A stretch of DNA of 20,528 nt, from contig DAOVJL010000002.1 of NCBI GenBank assembly GCA_030673275.1, positions 1 through 20,528 of the forward strand, given 5' to 3'. Under the pieces are notes generated by a model that was not told where the DNA came from, did no database searches, and was given only the letters and a program-made list of their open reading frames with translations. Positions 7,852 through 16,519 of this stretch are shown piece by piece. How positions within the stretch are numbered: position 1 is the first letter of the stretch; each line of letters opens with the position of its first letter. The position numbers were made by a program, and so were the translations under genes. Source of the DNA: Sulfurimonas sp. (GTDB taxonomy: Bacteria > Campylobacterota > Campylobacteria > Campylobacterales > Sulfurimonadaceae).

Positions 7852-8358
7852 ATGATAAGAAAAATTCTACCTTTTTTAATAATAGTTAGTTTAGTTGCAA
7901 TAATTGTAACACTATTTTTGTCTCTCGCATCAACAAAAAAAATGATTGTTGTGCAGGAGGGAAATCTAAATCAGATACCAATAGAGATGGAAGTTGGAAA
8001 GTTTCAAGACAGTGACTGTGGAATGACTATAAATGATTTAACTGATCTGTCTCAAGTAATTATAAAGAGCGGAAAGAGTTGGTTTTTTCATGACCATGGC
8101 GGACTGGTAAAGTGGCTTGAGGACAAAGAGTTTAAAGAGAGTGCTGTTATATGGGTAATGAGCAGAGATACAAAGAGATATATAAAAGCGCGTAAAGCAT
8201 ACTATTCACTGAGAGATACAACAGCAATGGGTAATGGATTTGGAGCTTATGAAAATAAGAAAGATTTATACGTAGATTTTGATACAATGCGTTTAAGAAT
8301 GTTAAGAGGAGAAACTCTAAATAATCCAAGCATAAAAAAACAGCTTTTAGGAAATTAA
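7852..8358 (+). CDS. NosL-like membrane-anchored protein, putative copper-site protein
   Basis: Protein of 168 aa with one N-terminal membrane anchor (about 5-26) and a soluble domain resembling NosL, the copper chaperone for nitrous oxide reductase. Shared features are DCGM (Cys56, Met58) in place of the NosL CxxCGM region, FHDHGGLVKWL matching the family's FDDxxCMxxWL segment, VIWVMSRDTKRYIKARKAYY matching WVxDYxTxxWxDAxxAxYV, and TTAMGNGFGAY matching TPMGSGFxAF. Cys56 is the only cysteine, and the anchor is a membrane helix and not a lipobox. No nos genes are nearby, so a broader copper role is likelier. ATG 7837 is also in frame, but its own GGAG (7839-7842) is the ribosome site for ATG 7852, 9 nt later. 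The next gene is 9 bp downstream. Confidence 0.65.
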   Translation: MIRKILPFLIIVSLVAIIVTLFLSLASTKKMIVVQEGNLNQIPIEMEVGKFQDSDCGMTINDLTDLSQVIIKSGKSWFFHDHGGLVKWLEDKEFKESAVIWVMSRDTKRYIKARKAYYSLRDTTAMGNGFGAYENKKDLYVDFDTMRLRMLRGETLNNPSIKKQLLGN

Positions 8359-8367
8359 TCATACAGT

Positions 8368-9081
8368 ATGGAAACAGTAAATATAATAACTATAATTAGT
8401 ATTGCTTTTTTAGGCTCTTTTGGTCATTGTATTGGGATGTGCGGTGGAATAGTTTTAGCATATTCAACTATTAAAATTGAGCCACAAAGCTCCAAAGTCT
8501 CCCAATCAGCAGCACATCTGATATATTCACTAGGCAGAGTCTTTACATATTCAATACTTGGCGCAATATTTGGTGCATTGGGCGGGGTTGTTACTTTTAG
8601 CAATAATGCTAACGGAACTTTGCTTATAGTTGCCGGTATTGCCATGATTCTTGCAGGGCTCTCTTTAATGGGAAAGGTAAAATTTCTAACTCTGATTGAA
8701 CACTCTTTTTCATCTTCATCTGTATACAAAAGTGCATTTAAAAAGGTGTTAAACTCTAAATCAAATCTTAGTTTTTTTATTCTTGGTATGTTGAATGGAC
8801 TCTTGCCATGTGGATTTGTGTACTTTTTTGCAATAACAGCAGCGAGTACGGCAAGCCCGTTTTATGGCGCTTTAGTTATGGCTATTTTCGGACTTAGTAC
8901 AATTCCTGCCATGTTTTCTCTTGGTTTTTTAGCATCACTCTCAAATGCAACCAGTTTTAGAAATATGATGATGAGCCTATCCTCTTTTGCTGTTATTCTT
9001 TATGGTACATATACAATTTATAATGGGTATGATTATATATCTAGAGAGTCAAAAACTTTAACGGAGTGTCATAATAAATAA
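8368..9081 (+). CDS. Sulfite exporter TauE/SafE-like (DsbD_2) membrane protein with cysteine motifs
   Basis: Integral membrane protein of 237 aa with about six membrane segments. It has the signatures of the DsbD_2/UreH-like family: GSFGHCIGMCGG with Cys21 and Cys25 in the first helix, HLIYSLGRVFTYSILGA (about 50-66), and GLLPCGFVY with Cys148. Members of this family are often found beside cbb3 oxidase maturation genes or copper genes and are proposed to move copper or reducing equivalents across the membrane; for this protein that is inference. Its pairing with the NosL-like gene, 9 bp upstream, points the same way. The ribosome site is poor: AGGA at 8349-8352 is 15 nt ahead, suggesting coupling to the upstream gene. 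Confidence 0.75.
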   Translation: METVNIITIISIAFLGSFGHCIGMCGGIVLAYSTIKIEPQSSKVSQSAAHLIYSLGRVFTYSILGAIFGALGGVVTFSNNANGTLLIVAGIAMILAGLSLMGKVKFLTLIEHSFSSSSVYKSAFKKVLNSKSNLSFFILGMLNGLLPCGFVYFFAITAASTASPFYGALVMAIFGLSTIPAMFSLGFLASLSNATSFRNMMMSLSSFAVILYGTYTIYNGYDYISRESKTLTECHNK

Positions 9082-9099
9082 CTTTTAAATTTAAACCGC

Positions 9100-9105
9100 T
9101 ATAAT
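9100..9105 (+). promoter_or_regulatory. Candidate -10 box for the HDOD-polA operon
   Basis: A perfect TATAAT lies 24 bp ahead of the TTG start at 9130, with an ACAAGG ribosome site (about 9116-9121) after the expected start point. No good -35 is seen, which is usual for the main sigma factor of Campylobacterota. The palindrome TTTAAATTTAAA at 9084-9095 sits just upstream and overlaps the region where a -35 or a regulator would bind. Confidence 0.5.
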
Positions 9106-9129
9106 AGATAAAAAAACAAGGTTATTAGT

Positions 9130-9936
9130 TTGAAAAGTTCTATTATTGACAGTATTAAAGCACTCCCCCCTCTATCAACAACTATTATAGAAATAAACAG
9201 GATTTATTTTGATGATGATTCTACAATAAATGATATGTCAAAAGTTATTGAAAATGACCCTATGATTGTTGCTAACCTCATTAAAACTGCTAATTCACCT
9301 ATGTATGGGTTTGGAAGAGAGATAAAAAATGCTTCTCAGGCAGTGGGTCTTTTTGGAATGAGTATGACCCGCTCAATAGCTATTGGAAACTCAATAAGAA
9401 AGCTTCTTAATGTAGATATGGAACCTTATGGTATTACATCAGAAAGGTTTGCACATATTTCAGCACTGCAAGCAGGTTTTATGTTAAGGTGGTACAAAGA
9501 AATAGATAGAGCAAAAGCAGATAGATTGTACCTGGCCTCATTCTTACAAGAGGTGGGAAAGATACTTATTGCAAGCAGTGTTATTCAATCTGATGAAGTT
9601 ACAAGTTTTGCCAGTGAGGTAGAAAACTCAAATAATTTGGCAATGGTTGAAAAAGCTTACGCCGGTGTCACATGTGGTGAAGTAACTGCTTTGATTTTTA
9701 AGCATTGGGGATTTGACAAAGAGTTTATAGAGATGATTAAATACTCTGATAATCCGTCTGCTGCTCCGGAGGAACTTAGAGAATTTTGTAATGCTTTAAA
9801 TATTGTAAAAACACTTCTACCTGTAAATGGACCTCTAAGTGAGATGGCTGTTAATTTTGGATTAAAAAAAGCAAAAGACGCTGGTTATGATTGTGAACTT
9901 CTTAGAAATATAATTACTGAAGTATCGGAATCTTAG
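9130..9936 (+). CDS. HDOD domain protein
   Basis: Stand-alone HDOD protein of 268 aa, a family of HD-related, catalytically inactive signalling proteins. The domain spans about residues 5-205: ALPPLSTTIIEI near the start, ENDPMIVANLIKTANSPMYG (41-60), AVGLFGMSM, and FLQEVGKILIA (138-148), where the His-Asp of true HD enzymes is replaced by Gln140-Glu141. No other domain is attached. The start is TTG at 9130; ATG codons occur only later within the conserved region. The gene ends 5 bp before polA, so the two are co-transcribed. Relatives are linked to chemotaxis, c-di-GMP and stress signalling, but no partner can be named from sequence. Confidence 0.85.
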   Translation: MKSSIIDSIKALPPLSTTIIEINRIYFDDDSTINDMSKVIENDPMIVANLIKTANSPMYGFGREIKNASQAVGLFGMSMTRSIAIGNSIRKLLNVDMEPYGITSERFAHISALQAGFMLRWYKEIDRAKADRLYLASFLQEVGKILIASSVIQSDEVTSFASEVENSNNLAMVEKAYAGVTCGEVTALIFKHWGFDKEFIEMIKYSDNPSAAPEELREFCNALNIVKTLLPVNGPLSEMAVNFGLKKAKDAGYDCELLRNIITEVSES

Positions 9937-9941
9937 TAGAG

Positions 9942-12659
9942 ATGAGTAAAACAGTTACAATAATTGATACTTTTGGTTTTTTCTTTCGCAGTTTTTATGC
10001 ACTTCCGCAACACTTAAAAAATAAAGATGGCTTTCCTACAGGTCTTTTAACAGGTTTTACAAACTTTATTGCTACTCTTCAAAAACAGCATGACAGTGAT
10101 TATTTGATATTTGCTATTGATACCAAGGGACCTACTTTTAGAAACGAGATAGACCCCAACTATAAATCACATCGTAAACCTCCTCCTCCAGAGCTTACAA
10201 TGCAACTGCCAATTGCTATAGAGTGGATAGATAAGATGGGTTATAAAACTCTTGGGATGACAGGGTTTGAAGCTGATGATATGATAGCTACAGTAGCGCA
10301 CCTAGCAAGAGAGAAGGGCCACAACGTTAGAGTCGTATCTCACGATAAAGACCTTTATCAGCTTATAGATGACGGTAAGATTGTTGTTATTGATGCAATA
10401 AAAAGAAAAACAATGGATGAAGATGCCTGTTTTCTTAAATACGGTGTTACTCCTGCGCAGTTTATTGATTATCAGTCAATACTTGGTGATTCGGCCGATA
10501 ATGTTCCCGGAGTAAGGGGAATTGGCAAGGTTGGAGCTGAAAAACTTTTAAAAGAGTATGGTTCTCTTGAAAGTATTTATGAAAATATAGAGAATATAAA
10601 AGGTGCAAATCAAAAAAAACTAATAGAATCAAAAGATGATGCTTACATGTCAAAACAGCTTGTAACTCTCAAACATGATGTATTTGACAATTTTGATTTC
10701 CAAGAGTATACAATGGATGTTGATCATCCGTTTTTAAATATTTATGATGAACTTGTAAAATATGAACAAAATCATATTTTAAGACATCTACATGCTAAGA
10801 ATATGGTTAGCCACGAGACAAAGCAAGAAGCCATTAAAAAAGTTGAAGTTGAAATACAAAAAACAAAAAAACTGGATTTTAAAGCAACACTAATAACGGA
10901 AGTAAAAGAGTTAAACAGAGTGTTGAATACTTTGAGTAAAGATACTATTGTGGCGTTTGATACGGAGACTACCGGTCTTGATTATGAAAAAGATTCTTTA
11001 GTAGGATTTAGTTTTTCTTTTAATGATACAGAGGCTTATTATGTGCCATTTGCACATTTTTATTTAGGTGTTCCCGATCAAGTAAGCAGGGAAGATGCTG
11101 CGCGAGCAATAAGAAAGATATTTAACTCTCGTGTAGTTGGACATAACATCAAGTTTGATTTGCATTTTATTAGCAGATTTTTAGAAGATGATTCTTTAGA
11201 GGTATATGCTGACTCTATGATACTCGCTTGGCTAATAAATCCAGAGAGTGCACTATCGCTTGATAAACTCTCTGATGCACTTTTAAACCATAGTATGGTT
11301 GCTTTTAAAGATACAGTTAAAAAAGGGGAAACTTTTGCAGGTGTTGAACTCGAAGATGCCTGCAAATATGCGGCTGAAGATGCTTTTATAACTCTTAAAC
11401 TTTATTATTTGTTTTTAGAGAAGTTAAAGCTTCAGAGCGCTGCACATCTTATAGATGAAGCACGAGACGTAGAATTTCCTTTTATAAAAACTCTTTTAAA
11501 GATGGAAAAAGAGGGTATAGAAGTCAATAGCGCATTTTTAGAGAATTTTTTAGTTGAAGTAAAAGAGACTTTAAGTAATTTAACTAAGCGTATCTATAGC
11601 TTAGCCGGCAGTGAGTTCAATATTAACTCTACTCAACAGCTAGGTGTTATACTTTTTGAGCATCTGGGACTTCCGGTCGGCAAAAAAACCAAGACCGGTT
11701 ATTCTACAAATGAACAAGTACTGAGTTCACTTAAAGATGCTCATGAAATTATCCCCTCTCTTTTAGAATATCGTGCTGTGTATAAGCTGTTTTCAACCTA
11801 TATAGAGCCACTGCTAAAGCTTAGTAGAGAGAATCCCAACTCTAGAGTGCACACCTCTTTTATTCAAACAGGGACAGCAACAGGGCGATTAAGTTCTAAA
11901 AATCCAAACTTGCAAAATATTCCTACAAGAACTAAGCTTGGTGCTAAGATTAGAGAGGCTTTTGTCGCACCAAAAGGCAAAAAACTAATTGGTATAGATT
12001 ACTCTCAAATAGAGCTTAGGCTTCTTGCTCATTTTTCACAAGATAAAGTACTGGTTGATGCTTTTATACATGATAAAGATATCCACATGCAGACTGCCAT
12101 TGCTCTGTTTGGGGAAGAAGAAGCAGCTGCAAAAAGAGCTGTAGCCAAAACTGTTAACTTTGGACTTCTTTACGGAATGGGACCTAAAAAGCTATCAGAT
12201 ACTCTTGGTATAACAACAAAAGAGGCTAAGGAAATAATAGAGAAATATTTTGAGAGCTTTACAACAGTTAGAGCCTATTTCCGATCTATTGTAGATGATT
12301 CTAAGGAGTTTGGCTATGTAGAGACTATTTTGGGCCGTCGTAGATATTTTGATTATGAAAATGCAACACCAATGTTCAAAGCTGCGTATGAGAGAGAGTC
12401 TGTAAATAGCCTTTTTCAAGGAACTGCAGCTGATCTTATAAAATTATCTATGAATAATATTCATAAAATCATTGAGGATGAGAGACTTAATGCGAAGATG
12501 CTTTTACAGATTCATGATGAGTTGATATTTGAAGTATATGAAGATGAAGCGGAAGTTTTAGGAGAGAGGTTTAAGGGACTAATGGAGGATGTTATTACTC
12601 TAAATGTCCCGCTAAAAGCAAGTATGAATATTGGAAATAACTGGAGTGAGTTAAAATAA
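9942..12659 (+). CDS. polA: DNA polymerase I
   Basis: Family A polymerase of 905 aa for Okazaki-fragment maturation and repair synthesis, with all three domains. The 5' nuclease (about 1-290) has FFFRSFYALP, FEADDMIATVA, VSHDKDLYQL and LGDSADNVPGVRGIGKVGAEKLL. The 3'-5' exonuclease (about 320-500) keeps all four metal-binding acids: Asp340 and Glu342 in AFDTETTGLD, the Asp in GHNIKFDLHFI, and the Asp in YAAEDAFITL, so proofreading should be active, unlike in Taq-type enzymes. The polymerase domain has GRLSSKNPNLQNIP, motif A with Asp686 in GIDYSQIELRLL, motif B RAVAKTVNFGLLYG (about 731-744), and motif C QIHDELIFEV with His858-Asp859-Glu860. It sits 5 bp after the HDOD gene and 16 bp before the GGDEF/EAL gene. 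Confidence 0.97.
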   Translation: MSKTVTIIDTFGFFFRSFYALPQHLKNKDGFPTGLLTGFTNFIATLQKQHDSDYLIFAIDTKGPTFRNEIDPNYKSHRKPPPPELTMQLPIAIEWIDKMGYKTLGMTGFEADDMIATVAHLAREKGHNVRVVSHDKDLYQLIDDGKIVVIDAIKRKTMDEDACFLKYGVTPAQFIDYQSILGDSADNVPGVRGIGKVGAEKLLKEYGSLESIYENIENIKGANQKKLIESKDDAYMSKQLVTLKHDVFDNFDFQEYTMDVDHPFLNIYDELVKYEQNHILRHLHAKNMVSHETKQEAIKKVEVEIQKTKKLDFKATLITEVKELNRVLNTLSKDTIVAFDTETTGLDYEKDSLVGFSFSFNDTEAYYVPFAHFYLGVPDQVSREDAARAIRKIFNSRVVGHNIKFDLHFISRFLEDDSLEVYADSMILAWLINPESALSLDKLSDALLNHSMVAFKDTVKKGETFAGVELEDACKYAAEDAFITLKLYYLFLEKLKLQSAAHLIDEARDVEFPFIKTLLKMEKEGIEVNSAFLENFLVEVKETLSNLTKRIYSLAGSEFNINSTQQLGVILFEHLGLPVGKKTKTGYSTNEQVLSSLKDAHEIIPSLLEYRAVYKLFSTYIEPLLKLSRENPNSRVHTSFIQTGTATGRLSSKNPNLQNIPTRTKLGAKIREAFVAPKGKKLIGIDYSQIELRLLAHFSQDKVLVDAFIHDKDIHMQTAIALFGEEEAAAKRAVAKTVNFGLLYGMGPKKLSDTLGITTKEAKEIIEKYFESFTTVRAYFRSIVDDSKEFGYVETILGRRRYFDYENATPMFKAAYERESVNSLFQGTAADLIKLSMNNIHKIIEDERLNAKMLLQIHDELIFEVYEDEAEVLGERFKGLMEDVITLNVPLKASMNIGNNWSELK

Positions 12660-12675
12660 ACTCAAAAGATGAAAT

Positions 12676-14631
12676 ATGAATTTAACAATTGAACAACAAG
12701 TCACCAAAGAAGCAATAGATCGTATATATCAAAATGCGATAATAGGAACAACAGGACATTTTGTTGTTGTTTCATTATTGGCAATACTCTTTATAGATTC
12801 TAAAATACCACTATCCGTGGTTCTTTTTGGTGTTCTCTCTCATTATATTATTTTACTGACTCGTGTATATATTACTTTTAGATATAAAAAAATCAAAGAT
12901 ACGATTGATAATTTCAATGATTTACATGTTTGGCTTGTTCGTTATAGAAGATTGATGTTTTTAAGTGGATTAGCATTTGGATTTATGCCATTTTTCATAC
13001 AAAGTTTACCTACAGAGTATCACTTTTTAATCATTACTGTTATTGTTGGCTTAGCTGCTGGATCTATTCTTACAATTGGCGAAATTTTTAGTATATACAG
13101 TGCATATATTTTTAGTATGTTTGGAGTCACATTACTTTGGATTATTATGCAAAATGGTGATGTATATCAAGTAGGAGCAATACTTTTAGTATTATCCATA
13201 TATTATTTTGGAACTTCCGGTAGGCGTTATGCAAATAATTTCAAGCAAATAATTATAGAAAAAAATAGAGCTGAAGAACACTCTTTAGCACAAAAAAAAG
13301 CTCAAAATACAATAGTAGAACAAAAAAATACTCTTGATTATCAAACAAATTCTGATTTGTTAACAGGCCTGCCAAATAGGGTTTTGTTTAATGATAGACT
13401 GGAACAGGGGATTCAAAAAGCACAACGAAACAGTACGATATTAGCTCTATATTTCATTGATCTAGATAATTTTAAGGTTGTAAATGATTCTTTAGGTCAT
13501 GATGCAGGAGATAAAATTTTAATTGCAGTAACTTCAAGACTTAAAAAGGTCATTCGCAGTAATGACACACTTTCTCGTTTGGGGGCCGATGAATTTACTG
13601 TTATTTTAGAAGATTTTCATTATATTCAAGGAACATCAAGACTGGCACAAAAGATTTTAAAGGTATTATCAGAGCCTTTTATAATAAATAGCCACACGTT
13701 TTATATCTCGTGCAGTATAGGTATCAGTATTTATCCTAAAGATGCTACAGATTCTTATACTCTTATCAAGAATGCTGATAGTGCAATGTATAGAGGTAAA
13801 GAAGAGGGTAGAAATAATTTTCAATTTTACTCAAATGAGATGACAAAGTTAGTTTTAGATAGAGTAATTATGGAAGCTGGCATTCGAAAAGCTATTAAAA
13901 ATGAGGAGTTTGTTGTTTTTTATCAGCCACAAATAGATGCTAGCAATGATAGACTTATTGGAATGGAAGCATTAGTCAGATGGGATAATCCAGAACTTGG
14001 TTTAATACCGCCTTTTAAGTTTATACCCTTAGCAGAAGAAACAGGGATGATAGCTGAGATTGATAATCTTGTAATGAATATGGCAATGAAGCAATTTGGC
14101 AAATGGTACAAAGAGGGTTATAACCCTGGCGTACTTTCACTAAATCTTGCCATTAAACATCTAGAACAAAAAAATTATATAAAAAAATTAAATGATTGCA
14201 TTATGAAGTTCTCTTTAGATTCTCAACATGTAGAATTAGAACTAACTGAGAGTGATATTATGAAAAAACCTAAAGAGGCAATAGATAAACTGGAAAAGAT
14301 AAGTGCTTTAGCTATAAAAATTTCAATAGATGATTTTGGAACAGGTTATTCATCGTTATCTTATCTGAAAAAACTTCCAATAAATAAATTAAAGATTGAT
14401 AAATCATTTATTGATGATATTTCAAATGATGAAGATGCTAAGGCTATAGTAAGAGCAATTATAGCAATGACATATAGCCTTAAGCTTGAGCTTATTGCAG
14501 AGGGAGTAGAAACAGAGGCTCAAAAAGAGTTTTTGCTTAAAGAGGGATGTAATAATATTCAAGGTTATTACTATGCTAAGCCTATGCCCTCAGAGGAGAT
14601 GCAAGAATTTATGAATAGTAGAATGTCATAG
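12676..14631 (+). CDS. Membrane GGDEF/EAL protein, c-di-GMP turnover
   Basis: Protein of 651 aa: an N-terminal region with about six membrane segments (20-200), a short coiled linker (205-225), a GGDEF domain (about 228-385) and an EAL domain (about 395-640). The diguanylate cyclase signature reads GADEF (Gly303-Ala304-Asp305-Glu306-Phe307), with the second glycine replaced; the inhibitory RxxD site (Arg294 to Asp297) is kept. The EAL domain looks active: Glu431 of EALVRW, the Asn in SLNLAIKHL, the Glu in ELTESDIM, Asp552-Asp553 in IDDFGTGYSS, the Lys in LKIDKSFI, Glu in AEGVET, and GYYYAKPM. Net phosphodiesterase activity is therefore plausible, with the GGDEF part active or GTP-sensing. No PAS or periplasmic sensor is seen; the membrane region is the likely input. 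Its TAG shares one base with the GTG of the next gene. Confidence 0.9.
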   Translation: MNLTIEQQVTKEAIDRIYQNAIIGTTGHFVVVSLLAILFIDSKIPLSVVLFGVLSHYIILLTRVYITFRYKKIKDTIDNFNDLHVWLVRYRRLMFLSGLAFGFMPFFIQSLPTEYHFLIITVIVGLAAGSILTIGEIFSIYSAYIFSMFGVTLLWIIMQNGDVYQVGAILLVLSIYYFGTSGRRYANNFKQIIIEKNRAEEHSLAQKKAQNTIVEQKNTLDYQTNSDLLTGLPNRVLFNDRLEQGIQKAQRNSTILALYFIDLDNFKVVNDSLGHDAGDKILIAVTSRLKKVIRSNDTLSRLGADEFTVILEDFHYIQGTSRLAQKILKVLSEPFIINSHTFYISCSIGISIYPKDATDSYTLIKNADSAMYRGKEEGRNNFQFYSNEMTKLVLDRVIMEAGIRKAIKNEEFVVFYQPQIDASNDRLIGMEALVRWDNPELGLIPPFKFIPLAEETGMIAEIDNLVMNMAMKQFGKWYKEGYNPGVLSLNLAIKHLEQKNYIKKLNDCIMKFSLDSQHVELELTESDIMKKPKEAIDKLEKISALAIKISIDDFGTGYSSLSYLKKLPINKLKIDKSFIDDISNDEDAKAIVRAIIAMTYSLKLELIAEGVETEAQKEFLLKEGCNNIQGYYYAKPMPSEEMQEFMNSRMS

Positions 14632-15842
14632 TGTTAAAACAGTATAAAGAAGCTATTGAAAAAAGTAATATAATCTCTAAAACAGATGTTGATGGAATAA
14701 TCACTTTTGTAAATGATGAGTTTTGTAATATAAGCGGCTATTCAAAAAGTGAACTTATAGGGCAAAATCATAACATTGTCAGGCATCCTGATGTCAAAGA
14801 TGAAAAGTTTAAACTTCTATGGGACACAATAACAAATAAAGAGATATATAAAGATACTGTTCAAAATCTGGCAAAAGACGGTTCTACTTTTTATGTAAAC
14901 ACCACTGTAATACCTATATTAGATAAAGATGGCAATATAGTTGAATTTATTGCTATTAGATATGATGTAACCAAAGAAGTAATTTTAAAACAAAAACTGC
15001 TAAAAAAAGAGAAAGAGTATGAAGAGTTAAATAAAAATCTTGAAAAAAGAGTTGAAGAGCAAACAAGAGAGTTAAAGGAGTTAAATAGAACTCTAGAGCA
15101 ACGTGTGCAAGAAGAGATATCAAAGAATGAAGAGAAACAGCGTGTAATGTTTTGGCAATCAAGACATGCAAGTCTTGGACAGATGCTTGCAAATATAGCA
15201 CATCAGTGGAGACAACCTCTCACAGAGCTTAGCTTGGCTATGTTTAGTATAAAAAAAGCTGTACAAAATGATAAAATAGATGATGTTGCCAAGTTTTATG
15301 ATGAGAGTAAAAATATTATTAAAAACATGTCAGAAACCATAGATGATTTTACTAATTTTTTTACTCCACAAAAAGAGAAATATTATTTTAATGTTAGCGA
15401 CAGTATTAAAGAATCTATAACTCTTTTGGATAATATGATTAAAGATGAGATGATAACAATAAAGACTGACTTTAGAGATGTTGAGGTTTTGGGTGTTGCA
15501 AATGAACTAACGCAAGTAATTATAAATCTAATCAATAACTCTAAAGATGCTTTTGTAAGCAATAGTATTTTAATAAGAGAGATAAGTATAAGTACTAAAA
15601 AAGAGGATGGTTTTGCACTGATTGAGTTGCAGGATAATGCAGGGGGAATATCAAAAGAGAACCTTGAGAGAATTTTTGAACCATACTTTACCACAAAGCA
15701 TAAAAGTCAAGGTACAGGTTTGGGTTTATTTATGTCTAAAATGATTTGTGAGCAAGGTTTAAGTGGATTTATGGATGTAAAAAGTAAAAAAGGTATGACA
15801 AATTTTATTATAAAAATACCATTGGATAGCCATGAAAAATAA
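14631..15842 (+). CDS. PAS-domain sensor histidine kinase
   Basis: Soluble histidine kinase of 403 aa without membrane segments. A PAS domain (about 10-115) resembles the aerotaxis receptor type (FVNDEFCNISGYSKSELIGQ, then NIVRHPD at 48-54), which in Aer binds FAD; flavin binding here is inference. A long coiled coil (118-172) leads to the phosphoacceptor His191 in LANIAHQWRQPL. The ATPase domain has the N box (ELTQVIINLINNSKDAF), the G1 box (LQDNAGGI), the F box (IFEPYFTTK) and the G2 box (GTGLGLFMSKMI). The HQWRQP form of the His box is common in Campylobacterota. The start is GTG at 14631, overlapping the previous stop by 1 bp; its own stop overlaps the response regulator by 11 bp, so the two form a cognate pair. 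Confidence 0.92.
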   Translation: MLKQYKEAIEKSNIISKTDVDGIITFVNDEFCNISGYSKSELIGQNHNIVRHPDVKDEKFKLLWDTITNKEIYKDTVQNLAKDGSTFYVNTTVIPILDKDGNIVEFIAIRYDVTKEVILKQKLLKKEKEYEELNKNLEKRVEEQTRELKELNRTLEQRVQEEISKNEEKQRVMFWQSRHASLGQMLANIAHQWRQPLTELSLAMFSIKKAVQNDKIDDVAKFYDESKNIIKNMSETIDDFTNFFTPQKEKYYFNVSDSIKESITLLDNMIKDEMITIKTDFRDVEVLGVANELTQVIINLINNSKDAFVSNSILIREISISTKKEDGFALIELQDNAGGISKENLERIFEPYFTTKHKSQGTGLGLFMSKMICEQGLSGFMDVKSKKGMTNFIIKIPLDSHEK

Positions 15843-16500
15843 AATATTAAAAGAGCTTAAAGTTCTTCTTGTTGAAGATGAAGAGAATATAGCAAGACTT
15901 TTAAAAGATGCTATTGGCGATAACTTTCACAGCTTTATAGTTGCATGTGACGGTGTTGAGGGTAGGGAACTCTTTATTAAGATCAAACCTGATATAGTTA
16001 TTACAGATATTAATATGCCGAGACTTTCCGGTCTTGATATGGCAAAAGAGCTAAAACAAATCAATTCAGATATACCTATTATTATACTTAGTGCTTTTAG
16101 TGAAAAAGAGAAGCTCTTTGGTGCTATAGATGTTGGTGTTACAAAGTATTTTTTAAAACCGTTTGATCCAGATGAGCTTTTAGATTATATCAATACCTTA
16201 GCCCCTAAACTAGGCAATAAGCATATAGAGTTAAGTGAAGGGTTTGTATTTAATAAAACTACAAATGCACTATATAAAAATGATAGATTTGTTGCACTTA
16301 CAAAAAATGAGATTAAATTTTTATCTCTGTTGCTTGAAAATATGAACACAATAATAGATGATAAAACAATTAAAGAGAATCTGTGGGGTAATGAGGTCAG
16401 TGATGAAAGACTTAGAACATTTATAAGAAGAATTAGAGCAAAAACTTCTAAAAAATTAATTGTAAATGTGAAAGGAATTGGTTATAAACTAGAAGTTTAA
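15832..16500 (+). CDS. OmpR/PhoB-family response regulator
   Basis: Response regulator of 222 aa, the likely partner of the overlapping PAS kinase. The receiver domain (1-120) has the acidic pair in LLVEDEEN (Glu15, Asp16), phosphoacceptor Asp59 in VITDINMPRLSG, switch Ser87 in IILSAFS and Lys109 in YFLKPFDP. The C-terminal winged-helix domain (about 130-222) is of the Trans_reg_C type: LTKNEIKFLSLLLEN, then LWGNEVSDERLRTFIRRIRAK, and VKGIGYKLEV at the end. It should bind DNA when phosphorylated; targets are not visible. The ATG at 15832 lies inside the kinase gene, showing translational coupling. Last gene of the five-gene run. Confidence 0.92.
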   Translation: MKNKILKELKVLLVEDEENIARLLKDAIGDNFHSFIVACDGVEGRELFIKIKPDIVITDINMPRLSGLDMAKELKQINSDIPIIILSAFSEKEKLFGAIDVGVTKYFLKPFDPDELLDYINTLAPKLGNKHIELSEGFVFNKTTNALYKNDRFVALTKNEIKFLSLLLENMNTIIDDKTIKENLWGNEVSDERLRTFIRRIRAKTSKKLIVNVKGIGYKLEV

Positions 16501-16519
16501 GCCATATTTTTTAAAATAA

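Noticed and set aside
7852..8358. Nitrous oxide reductase maturation (true nosL)
   Set aside because: No nosZ, nosD, nosF or nosY is nearby, the lipobox is missing and only one cysteine is present. A NosL-like protein is as far as the sequence allows.
8147..8362. Minus-strand open frame of 71 codons opposite the NosL-like gene
   Set aside because: It lies wholly opposite a well-supported gene, has no ribosome site, and its Leu/Tyr/Ser-rich content is what the complement of AT-rich coding sequence gives. Similar antisense frames at 813-1016, 1977-2345, 8424-8729, 10462-10653, 11078-11365, 12195-12419, 13923-14111, 14956-15201 and 15383-15694 were dropped for the same reason.
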